Source of the DNA: Chloroflexota bacterium
Lineage (GTDB): Bacteria; Chloroflexota; UBA6077; FW602-bin22; JAMCYS01
Assembly: GCA_023473795.1 (NCBI GenBank)
Contig: JAMCYS010000138.1
Location: forward strand, 27,725-60,920
Length of the DNA: 33,196 nucleotides
Direction of reading: 5' to 3'
A program made the translations under genes and the position numbers. The notes below the pieces were generated by a model. The model ran no database searches and had not been told where the DNA came from. It saw only the letters and a list, made by a program, of their open reading frames with translations. Positions 1 through 8,400 of the stretch are shown here, in pieces; position 1 is the first letter of the stretch, and each line of letters begins with the position of its first letter.

Positions 1-103
1 ATGGCTCCGCTTCACTCCAGAAGTGTACACCCGCTTGGCCTGGCTACCCAAAGCTTGAGAGTTCAGTTGTTAACGTGCTGCAAAAGTCGAGTAATGAGTC
101 AGG

Positions 104-166
104 AGTGATGAGTGATGAGTAACCAGAGAAGACGAGACCGCCCGTCCCTACCCATCACTCATCACT
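104..166. repeat. inverted repeat (hairpin) just before the amidase gene
   Basis: The left arm (104-120) is agtgatgagtgatgagt and the right arm (150-166) is acccatcactcatcact. They pair at 16 of 17 positions around a 29-base loop. The right arm ends directly before the Shine-Dalgarno GGAG (167-170) of the amidase gene. Tandem GTGATGA units of this kind recur as small interspersed repeats in many genomes. It may be a mobile repeat copy, or a leader hairpin that influences translation. Bases 1-103 hold nothing I recognise. Confidence 0.6.
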
Positions 167-175
167 GGAGCAACT

Positions 176-904
176 ATGGAGGCCCAAATCTTCGTCCACG
201 GCCACCGCGTCGACGATCGACGCGGCCAACTGCCCGTCCGCGCGGGCGCCGAGCCCTACGGAACCCGGCCCCTAACCGCCATCACCCAGGTCGTGATCCA
301 CTACTCCGGCGTTGACCGGGACGACTCGGCCCAGGCCATGGCGCTCTACCAGACCACGAAGCAAGGCGGAGACCTGTTCCCCGCCCTCGCCTACCACTTC
401 GTCGTTCACCAGAACGGCGAGATCGAACAGTGCCACCACCTGGCGACCCACACCTGGCACGCCGGCGAACCCGCCAACACCACCGGCATCGCCGTCTGCC
501 TGCCCATGCTCAACGGCCCCAGCGAGGCGCAACTGGCGGCGGCGACGACGCTGCGCGGGGCCCTGGAGGTGCGGCTGGGCCGGCAATTGGCGGTGAAGGG
601 TCACAGCGACTTCATGGCCACGGCCTGTCCCGGGCCCGGCTGGCGGCAGTGGCGAGAGCGCCTGCTGGGCCCGCCGGCCCCCGGGGGCGCGCGCGAGGGC
701 CTGGTGGGCGGCGTGCCCGTGCGCTGGGCCTTCTGGGACTGGTACCGGCGGTTGGAGGGGTTGCGGCCGGGCCTCTGCGGTTCGCCCGACGGCCCGCATC
801 GCTTGCTGGGCGGCGGCGATGCCGCCCAGGAGTTCGCGAGCTGCACGCTCTTGTGGAGCGAGCAGAGGATGTGGGTCGGCTGGAAGCAGTTCCCAGGGGC
901 CTGA
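176..904 (+). CDS. N-acetylmuramoyl-L-alanine amidase (Amidase_2/PGRP type)
   Basis: This 242-residue protein probably cleaves the amide bond between N-acetylmuramic acid and L-alanine in peptidoglycan. The visible zinc-site pattern of the Amidase_2/T7-lysozyme family is a His in VVIHYSG near residue 42, a His in KGHSDF near 143 and a Cys in TACPGPG near 151. The segment YHFVVHQNGEIEQ is also typical. Residues 165-242 form a Trp-rich tail (RWAFWDWYRR, LLWSEQRMW) that may bind the wall and loosely resembles LGFP-type repeats. No signal peptide is visible, as expected for an endolysin that relies on a holin. The ATG is chosen because GGAG lies five bases upstream. A holin-like gene follows after 12 bases. 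No other phage gene is nearby, so it may be a prophage remnant or a domesticated lysis cassette. Confidence 0.85.
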   Translation: MEAQIFVHGHRVDDRRGQLPVRAGAEPYGTRPLTAITQVVIHYSGVDRDDSAQAMALYQTTKQGGDLFPALAYHFVVHQNGEIEQCHHLATHTWHAGEPANTTGIAVCLPMLNGPSEAQLAAATTLRGALEVRLGRQLAVKGHSDFMATACPGPGWRQWRERLLGPPAPGGAREGLVGGVPVRWAFWDWYRRLEGLRPGLCGSPDGPHRLLGGGDAAQEFASCTLLWSEQRMWVGWKQFPGA

Positions 905-916
905 AGGAGATTGACC

Positions 917-1186
917 ATGTTGAAGGACCTGATTGGTTTAGCGGGGGTGCCGTTCGTCGTGGCCCTGGTGGAGGCGACGAAGGTCACCTTCCCCGAACTG
1001 GACAAGCGTTTCTACGCCCCAGTGGCCGTCGCCTGGGGCCTGGCGCTCAACCTGCTGGCGGCGGCCGTGCTCGGCCTGCCCTACGTGGAGGGGGCGGTGG
1101 AGGGTGTCGCCGCCGGCCTGGCGGCCGCGGGGCTCTATTCCGCCGCCAAGGCGGCCTGGCCGGCAAACCGCGCCGCCGGGGGCTAA
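917..1186 (+). CDS. small holin-like membrane protein
   Basis: This 89-residue protein is rich in Ala, Leu and Val, with about two membrane-spanning stretches (residues 5-20 and roughly 35-80) and a short basic C-terminus. It resembles phage holins only in size, layout and position behind an endolysin-type amidase; I do not recognise a specific holin family. The ATG at 917 is preferred because AAGGAGA ends six bases before it, whereas a TTG at 911 would sit directly on the Shine-Dalgarno site. It probably forms a unit with the upstream amidase. It converges with the restriction-modification gene, and the 46 bases between them hold no clear terminator. Confidence 0.6.
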   Translation: MLKDLIGLAGVPFVVALVEATKVTFPELDKRFYAPVAVAWGLALNLLAAAVLGLPYVEGAVEGVAAGLAAAGLYSAAKAAWPANRAAGG

Positions 1187-1232
1187 GGGAAACGGGATCG
1201 CCTGAGCGTGACCCGCCGGTCGCCCCTCTCTT

Positions 1233-4053
1233 TCAGACCGCGGCGTGGGCCAGGTTGAGCGCCAGCAGGCGGGCCAGGATCTCGTCGTCGTTCAGTTCGG
1301 CCGGCCAGCCGTAGGCGGCGAACACTGCCTGGTCGAGTCGCCGGTGGGCCAGGTCGAGCCAGGCGGGACGCTGGTTGTAAAGGTTGGTGAGCGTGCGCCG
1401 GGCCAGCTCGACCCCGCCCAGCCCGGGCGGGTTCAGCCAGGCCTCGCGCAACTGCACCAGCTCCCGAGCCGCGGCGGCGATGGCCGCCACCCCGGCGTCG
1501 CCGGCCGGCTCCCGCCCCGGCGGCCAGGGGAAGGGGAAGGTCTCGAAGGTGGTGGTGGGCGTGTAGCGGGGCCTGTCTTCGAGGGCCGTGCCCAGACGCA
1601 GCGCCCACAGTTCGTGCGGCCGGGAGTGGAGGACGCCAAGCAGGTAGGAGGAGTCACTGGCAATCGTGATGGTTGCACTGTCAGCTAGAGTCCGCCCGTC
1701 TATGCGGACAAAGAGTCGGTGCTTGGAGACTCTCGCCGTGGCGATGTACCCCGACAGTCCCGCCAGGGCGGCACGCATCCCGGACCTTGGTTCCACGTGC
1801 AGCCACCACCTTTGCCGGTAGGATGCCCTGTTGTTCTTCTGCCGCTCGGGCTTCACGTGCTTGTGCACGTACTCGAAAGGCTCCTCGTAGAGCGCCGCCT
1901 CGGCCTCGGGCATGTCGATGCCGAAGTCGACGATGTACATGCCGCGCGGGCGCCGAGTGAGGTCCAGGCCGTTCACCCAGGGGCGCACGACGTCGCCGTT
2001 CGCCCGCCCGTTGGGATTGAGCGGCGCCGCCAGCATCTTGGCGGCCACGTCCCCTGGAATGTCGAAAGCCCCGCCCTTGGTGTCGCCCATGAAGGCCAGG
2101 CCCAGCTACAACTTTTTGAGTGAGATAGTTCTCGCCCAGCCGCCAGGCCTGGGTGAGGTCCAGACTGCCGCTCAGGTCGGCGAAGACGGCCGGCCGGTGC
2201 CGGCGGTCGAGCGTGTGCTGCCGCTGGCTGCCGCCGTCGAAGGCGACGATGGAGATGCGCACGTTGGCGCCGTCCAGCACCCATTGCTTGTCCGACCAGG
2301 CGAGGAAGATGTCGCCGCTGGCCTTGATCCGCTCCAGGACCCGGCGGTTGGCGCCGCCGCGGATGCCCTGCGTCGCCAACAAGCCGGCCCGCCGCACCTG
2401 CCCGGCCGCGATCAGCGCCCGCGCCTTCTCGAACCAGTAGCAGACCAGGTCGGCCTCGCGGGGCACCCGCCCCTCGTAGACGGCAAAGAGGTCGTCCACG
2501 TAGTCGTCGCCCAGGTTGTGGCGCAGCAGCTTGCCGCCGAGGAAGGGCGGATTGCCGACGATCACGTCAGCCGCCGGCCAGTCGGACTCCCGGGGCCGGC
2601 CCGCCTCGTCGCGGCCCAGGACGGCGTCCATTTCCAGAATGCTGTCCAGGGGGCGCAGGATGGGGGGCGACGGCCAACCGAAGCCGTTGTCGTGCAGCCA
2701 CTGGATGTAGCCGATCCAGACGACGATGGAGGCCAGCTGGTGGGCGTAGGGGTTGATCTCCAGACCGTGCAACTGGGCCGGCCCCACCTTGGGGAAGAAC
2801 CTGGTCAGTTTGTGGTTGGCGGCGAAGGTGATGACCTCCTTTTCCAGGTCCAGCAGCTGCTTGAGGGCCACGAAGAGGAAGTTGCCGCTGCCGCAGGCCG
2901 GGTCGAGTACGCGCACCGCCGCCAGGCGGTCCGTGAAGCCCTGCAGCAGGTTGGCCAGCTCCCGCTCCCGGTTGGCGCGGGCGCGCCCGCCGGCGGCGTC
3001 CCGCTTGGCGGCCAGGGCCTCGGCCTGGGGGCGCAGCGCCGCCCACTCTTGGCGCAGGGGCGCCATAAGCACCGGCTCCACCACCAGCATGATGTCCGCC
3101 AGGCCGGTGTAGTGGGCGCCGGTCTGCGCGCGCTTGCTCGGGTCGAGGCTGCGCTCGAAGAGGGTGCCGAAGATGGCCGGCTCCACGCTGGCCCAGTCGA
3201 CCTGGCAGGCACGGGCGAGCACGCCCAGGTCGGCCGAGGAAAGGGGCAGAATCCGGCTATCCTGAAAGAGCCCGCCGTCGAAGTGGGAAATCTCGTCGTT
3301 GCCGAAGAAGCCGCCGCTCGCCATCTGGGCAAAGAGCTCGGCCAGCAACTTATCGAAGACCGGCGGGCGAGTGCGGTGCCTCTGCACCAGGTCGGTGAAG
3401 AGGTTGGTCGGCAAGAGGCCGATGTCCTCGGCAAAGAGGCAGAAGAGCAGGCGCATCAGGAAGTGCGCCGCCTCTTCGGGGTCGGCGCCCGACCGGCGCA
3501 GGCTCTCGGCGAGGGTGGCGAACTCCCTGGCGGCGGTTTCCGTGACCTGCGCCGTGCTCTGCTGGGGCCGCAGCCGGTCCGGATCGACGAAGAGGTCTCG
3601 CAACACCTCCAACGCAGGCAGCCCGTGGGTGGTGGCGAGGGGCGCCGGGTGCAGCAGGTCGGCGAGGGCAAAGGCGTAGACGCGCTTGGCCGTGCCGGTG
3701 AAGTTGGTGTGCACCTCGAAGCGGTCGAGGTCGCAGACCACGAGCAGGGGCGGGTTCTCCAGGTCCTCGCGGTACTGCAGCAGCTGCTGATAGGCCGCGT
3801 GCAGGTCCTTGTGCTTGCCCTTGTACTCCCAGGCGAAGTGGCCGCGGTACCAGATGTCGGCGAAGCCCTCGCCGCCGGTGGTCTTGCTGACGCCCTTCTC
3901 GAAGGTGTAGAAGACGCCGCTGGGGTCGGCGTCCGCGGGCTTGGGCTGGCCCAGCAGCTCGCAGAGGTCGAGGAAGTGCGACTGGGCGGCACTGCGCTCG
4001 GAAAGGTCGACGGCCCGCCAGTGGGCGACGAACTCGGGCAGGGTAAAGGGCAC
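1233..4053 (-). pseudogene. MmeI-like single-chain restriction-modification enzyme, frameshifted
   Basis: Enzymes of this type IIL/IIG class combine DNA cleavage, adenine methylation and target recognition in one chain. From a GTG at 4053 (Shine-Dalgarno GGAG, spacing 8), the N-terminus shows the nuclease motif D-x9-E-x-K (D66, E76, K78; IWYRGHFAWEYK), the same spacing as in MmeI. Next come the methyltransferase motifs: X-like GAHYTG, SAM motif I DPACGSGNF and motif IV NPPF of an N6-adenine methylase. The reading frame changes near 2100-2108. Upstream codons run into unrelated sequence, while the other frame resumes with LGLAFMGDTKGGAFD and continues through a target-recognition-like region to the stop at 1233. 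An in-frame TAG at 2106-2108 places the shift there; an inserted base or two missing bases would explain it. It is a true break or an assembly error; no slippery tract is obvious. A TTG start at 4083 is the alternative. Confidence 0.82.
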
Positions 4054-4358
4054 TGCCAAGTCTCCGCCTCCGTGGCCGATCAACTTGCGACCGAGCGGTC
4101 GAGGGTCCGGCTGCGTAAAGATTACAGCCCCACTGTCTATCAGTCAACTACCGAGGGAGTGTACCAGTACATAAGGGTGTACGTCTCCGAGATCGAGTAC
4201 AATGTCCCCACGCTCTACTGACCCAGGCTCCATCGGCAGATGCGGCTTCCCAGGGCCTTGCCGCTGCGCCAGAGGACCGGCCCCGGGGACGCTGGTACGG
4301 GTCGTGCTGTCGGTGATGGTGGCAGGGGCGGCCCGTGGCAATAGGAGAGGAATCGCCG
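4054..4358. other. intergenic region between divergent restriction and stress genes
   Basis: These 305 bases separate the minus-strand restriction gene from the plus-strand usp gene and must hold both start regions. GTAC occurs repeatedly (4161-4200), and TACAAT at 4198-4203 could be a plus-strand -10 box, but no matching -35 box is visible. I see no convincing promoter or gene. Confidence 0.4.
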
Positions 4359-4844
4359 ATGTACGAAAGCATACTGGTGGCGCTGGACGGCTCGACGCTG
4401 GCGGAGCGAGTGCTGCCGGCGGTGGAGCCGCTGGCGGATAAGTTCAGTTCCACGCTGACGTTGCTGCGGGCGGTCGACTCGCCGCTGGAGATCGCCGCCC
4501 TCACCACCATCAACGCCCCGGTCGGCGTGCCCGCGCCCGTTGCGGCGATCGACCCAGAGCAGTTGATCGAGGCCGAGCTGGAGACCGCCGACGAGTACCT
4601 CGAGCGCATCGCGGCGCCGCTGCGCGCCCGCGGCCTGACCGTCCGCCTGGAGACCCCGCAGGAGCACGCGGCGGCGGCGATCCTGGAGGCGGCAAACCGT
4701 CTGGGCGTTGGGCTGATCGCCATGACCACCCACGGGCGCGGCGGCCTGACCCGGATGGTCTTCGGCAGCACCGCCGACTCAGTGCTGCGCCATGCCCCCT
4801 GCCCCGTGCTCATGGTGCTCGTGCACGACCGTCAGCGACGCTGA
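4359..4844 (+). CDS. UspA-family universal stress protein
   Basis: This is a 161-residue cytoplasmic protein with a single Usp domain, the normal length for the family. It begins MYESILVALDGSTLAERVL, the standard first strand and Asp-containing loop. The ATP-binding signature G-x2-G-x9-G-(S/T) is present near residues 127-142 as HGRGGLTRMVFGSTADS, followed by the usual CPVLMV last strand, so it belongs to the nucleotide-binding subgroup. A GTG at 4335 would extend it by eight residues, but ATG 4359 has AGGAGAGG eight bases upstream. It looks like a single-gene unit. Its partners are unknown; family members generally help cells survive starvation or redox stress. Confidence 0.93.
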   Translation: MYESILVALDGSTLAERVLPAVEPLADKFSSTLTLLRAVDSPLEIAALTTINAPVGVPAPVAAIDPEQLIEAELETADEYLERIAAPLRARGLTVRLETPQEHAAAAILEAANRLGVGLIAMTTHGRGGLTRMVFGSTADSVLRHAPCPVLMVLVHDRQRR

Positions 4845-4892
4845 CGACGCCGACAAACCGAACCATTTCACTAATCTTCGCCCTTCTCCCCC

Positions 4893-4923
4893 TTGACCCT
4901 CACGCTACGTTAGGCTCTTTACC
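4893..4923 (+). promoter_or_regulatory. MerR-type operator-promoter
   Basis: A -35-like TTGACC (4893-4898) is followed by an interrupted palindrome, CCTCACG-CTA-CGTTAGG (4898-4914), and a weak -10 region near 4916-4923. An operator dyad inside an over-long spacer is the hallmark of promoters controlled by MerR-family activators. It lies about 40 bases upstream of the merR-like gene, which suggests autoregulation. Confidence 0.6.
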
Positions 4924-4964
4924 CCCTGGCGTGATCACAATCAGAAGACCCGGGGGATGCGGAG

Positions 4965-5210
4965 GTGGCGGCACTGAAGATGAACGGCGCCGTGGCGCTG
5001 ACCGTGGGGGAGCTGGCGCGGCGGGCGGGCCTCACCGTGCGGGCCCTGCGCCACTACGACGAGATCGGCCTGCTCTCGTTCCAACGGCGCACGTGGGCGG
5101 GCTACAGACTGTACGGGGAGGCGGAGATTCAGCGGCTGCAGCAGATCGCCTCCCCGCGGCGGCTGATGGAGTACGTCGGCAAGGCCTGGGCGGTGGGCAA
5201 GAAGGAGTAG
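4965..5210 (+). CDS. truncated MerR-family transcriptional regulator
   Basis: This is an 81-residue protein. Residues 11-45 (LTVGELARRAGLTVRALRHYDEIGLL) are a classic MerR helix-turn-helix, and the wing follows with R-x-x-AGYRLYGEAEIQRLQQI. Full-length MerR proteins then have a recognition wing helix and a long dimerisation helix of 40 or more residues. Here the family pattern stops after LQQI and ends in an unrelated short tail (ASPRRLMEYVGKAWAVGKKE). The tail may come from a deletion that fused the DNA-binding half to foreign sequence. With no dimerisation or effector domain it may be non-functional or act as a small repressor. The start is uncertain: GTG 4965 has GGGGG eight bases upstream; ATG 4980 is possible. 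Confidence 0.7.
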   Translation: MAALKMNGAVALTVGELARRAGLTVRALRHYDEIGLLSFQRRTWAGYRLYGEAEIQRLQQIASPRRLMEYVGKAWAVGKKE

Positions 5211-5219
5211 CCCGGCACC

Positions 5220-5398
5220 TGGCGCCAACCGCGCGGTTGCGCCAACATTCGCGGGGCTCACCTGCTGGACAGGTGAGCCCTGGAAAACTGGCACTTGCTG
5301 GGCGACGATGAGAGCCACCGGCTTTGTGGAGTGCGGCGGCAAGCCGCCGCCGGCGAAAGCGCAGGCAAGCCCCCCTGTCGGGGGACAATTGCCTGCGC
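5220..5398. repeat. cluster of four strong hairpins
   Basis: Four palindromes sit in the convergent gap between the merR-like gene and dnaE. (1) 5220-5244 has TGGCGC/GCGCCA arms around the self-complementary AACCGCGCGGTT. (2) 5254-5280 is a perfect 11-bp stem GGGCTCACCTG with loop CTGGA. (3) 5333-5350 is GCGGCGGC-AA-GCCGCCGC. (4) 5359-5398 has a 10-bp outer stem GCGCAGGCAA and an inner CCCCC/GGGGG stem. No long U-run follows any of them, so they look like interspersed palindromic repeats, although they may also end transcription from both sides. Bases 5399-5483 hold nothing recognisable. Confidence 0.7.
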
Positions 5399-5483
5399 AG
5401 TCCAAGGTGCTGCGCCGCCGGTCGCCCCTACCAGGTTTGCCGTCTTCGTTCCCCTCGGCAGCCGGCAGGGCTAGAAGTGATCC

Positions 5484-8400
5484 CTAAGTCTCTACCGGCA
5501 CTTTCTGGACGGCGAGGGAGCCGGGGCCGAGGAGGGCTTCGAGCTGCTTGTGCAGCTGCTGGTTGTACTTGAGGTGCAAGTCGGGGAACTCCAGTTCCAC
5601 CGCCTCGTGGCCGTTGGCGGCGATGGTCAGGTCCACTACGTCCTGGCCGCTGTTGTTGGCGTAGAGCAGGGCGCAGACCTGCTTGAAGCGCTCCATGTCG
5701 GCGTCGGGGTCGGAGCCGCGGCCCACCGTGATGTGGAGGTAATAGCGGCAGCGGCCCGCCGGCTGGCGGTGGGCGCCGGCGGGCAGGGAAGGCTCGGCGA
5801 CCGCAGCGGCATTGCCGTTGCGCACCGGCGCGGCGGTCACGGGCTCCGGCGGCACCGCCCCGAGGGGCGGCCGGGGCGCGGCCTCCTCCTCGGGGGAGGC
5901 CGTGTAGGGGGTGACTTCCTCGCAGATCAGCTGGATGCGGTCCTCCCCGCGCGCGTCTACCTTGCCTTTCAGCACCAGCACGGCGTCCGGCTGCCAGTGG
6001 TCGCGGGTCTTCGCGTAAGTGCGGGGAAAGCACACCACCTCGAAGGAGCCGTGCAGGTCCTCCATCTGGGCCACCAGCATGGAGTCCCGCTTCTTGGTGA
6101 AGAGCTGGCGCACGCCCGCCACCAAACCCGCCATCGTCACCTTCTGTCCCGCCATCTCTTCCGTGAGCTGGTCGGAGTAAGCCGTGATGACGTCCTCCAG
6201 TGCCAGGCTGGCCTGCTGCATCGGGTGGGAGGAGACGTAGAGCCCCAGCAGTTCCTTCTCCCAGCCCAGCCGCTCTTTGCCCGGGGCGTCGGGGACGTTG
6301 GGTAGCGAGATGGAGGTCGTTTCCGGCGCGGCGGTGGCAAAGTCGAAGAGGCTGCCCTGGCCGGCGGAGGCCGCCTTCTGGGCCTGCTGGCCGAAGGAGA
6401 TCATCTTGTCGAGAATCGCCAGCAGCTGCCCGCGCTGCCCCAGGCCGTCCAGCGCCCCGGCCTTGACCAGGCTCTCCAGGACGCGCTTGTTGAGCGTTCG
6501 CAGATCGACTCGGTGGCAGAAGTCGTCCACGTTGCGGAAGGGGCCGCCCTCCCGGCGCACGGCGACAATGTTCTCCACCGCCAGTTCGCTCACGTTCTTG
6601 ATGGCCGCTAGGCCGAAGCGAATGGCCTGCCCGGTATGGTCGCTCTCGATGGTGAAGCCGCCCTCGCTCTTGTTGATCTCCGGCGGCAGCACCTCGATGC
6701 CCAGGCGTCGCGCCTCGGCCACGGCCACGGCCACCCGCTCGGTGTCGCCGGAGTAGGCGCTGAGGATGGCCACCATGTACTCGACCGGGTAATTGGCTTT
6801 CAAATATGCCGTCTCGTAGGCCACCCAGGCGTAGCAACTAGCGTGGGCGCGGTTGAACGCGTAGCCGGCGAACGGCTCGATGAGGTCGAAGATCCTGGTC
6901 GCCATCTCCTCGTCGATGCCGTTCTTCAGGGCGCCGTCGAGGAAGTTCTCGCGCTGCTTGGCCATCTCCTCGCGCTTCTTCTTGCTCATCACCTTGCGGA
7001 AGATGTCCGCCTGGCCGAGGCTGAAGCCGGCGACGGCGCGCACGATCTGCAGCACCTGCTCCTGGAAGACGATGATGCCGTAGGTGTCGCGGAGAATCGG
7101 CTCGAGCAGGGGGTGCGGGTACTCCACCGGCTCGCGGCCGTGCTTGCTGGCGATGAACTTGGGGATGTGGGCCATCGGGCCCGGCCGATAGAGCGCTACC
7201 ATTGCCGCCAGGTCGCCGATGCTGGTGGGCTTCAGTTCCTTGACGTAGCGGCGCATCATCGTGCCTTCGAGCTGGAACACGCCCATGGTGTCGCCGCGCC
7301 CCAGGGCCTCGAAGGTGCGGGCATCGTCCCTGGGGATGGCGGCCATGTCGAGGTTGATGCCGCGCATTTGGCGGATGAGGTCGAGGGTGCGGCCGATGAT
7401 CGTCAGGTTGGCCAGGCCCAGAAAGTCCATCTTGAGCAGGCCTATCTTGGCCACGGTGGTCATCGTGTACTGGGTAACCCAGTCGTCGCTCTTAGCGGCG
7501 CGCTGCAGCGGTACGTGCTCGTAGATGGGATCGGGCGAGATGACGACGCCCGCGGCGTGGACGGAGGAGTGGCGGGCCACTCCCTCCAGGCGCTTGGCGG
7601 TGTCCACCAGCCTGCGGACTACCTCATCGCTCTCGTAGACCTTCTTGAACTCCGGGTTTTCCTCCATCGCCTTGTCGATGGTCATGCCGACCGGCAGGGT
7701 CGGGACCATTTTGGCCACGCTGTCCACGACGCTCAGAGGCAGGGCAAGCACCCGGCCGACGTCGCGGATGGCGGCGCGGGCGCCGAGCGTGCCGAAGGTC
7801 ACGATCTGCGCCACGTGCTCCCGGCCGTACTTCTCCGTGACGTACTTGACCATCTCATCCCGACGGTCGTCGGCGAAGTCCACGTCGATGTCCGGCATCT
7901 CCTTGCGCTCGATGTTGAGGAAGCGCTCGAAGACGAGGTTATTGGACAGCGGTTCGACGTCGCTGATGCCGAGGAGGTAGCAGACGAGGCTGCCGGCGGC
8001 TGAGCCGCGCGGTCCGAAGAGGATGCCTGAGCGCCGGGCGAAGTCGATGAAGTCCCAGACGATGAGGATGTACTGGGCGAAGCCCGTCTGCTGGATGACG
8101 TCTAGCTCGTACTGCAGACGCTGGCTGATCTCCGGCGTGACGCGCTCGTAGCGACGCTTCAGGCCCTCGCGACAGAGGTGCTCGAGGTAGGTCTCCGGCG
8201 TGTAACCCTCCGGCACCGGAAACGGCGGCAGCAGATTCCTGCCGCTGGGCAGCACGAGGTCGCAGCGCTCGGCGATGGCCTCGGTTGAGGTCAGCGCCTC
8301 CGGTAGCTCGCCGAAGAGGGCCGCCATCTCGTCGGGGCTGAGCAGGTGGTAACCGTCGCCGCTGACCTTGAGGTGTTTGGGGTCGTCCAGGGTGGTGTTG

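Noticed and set aside
1-108. Small open frame beginning with ATG at base 1
   Set aside because: 35 codons, no Shine-Dalgarno site visible and no recognisable pattern; it also reads into the repeat.
4161-4200. Repeated GTAC as a possible operator
   Set aside because: Short copies with irregular spacing; chance is likely.
1912-4221. Long plus-strand open frame (769 codons) opposite the restriction gene
   Set aside because: It is antisense to a gene with clear nuclease and methylase motifs; its protein is low-complexity and has no domain. High GC creates such shadows.
6636-8003. Long plus-strand open frame (455 codons) opposite dnaE
   Set aside because: Antisense to the polymerase core; composition rich in His, Asp and Val typical of a shadow frame.
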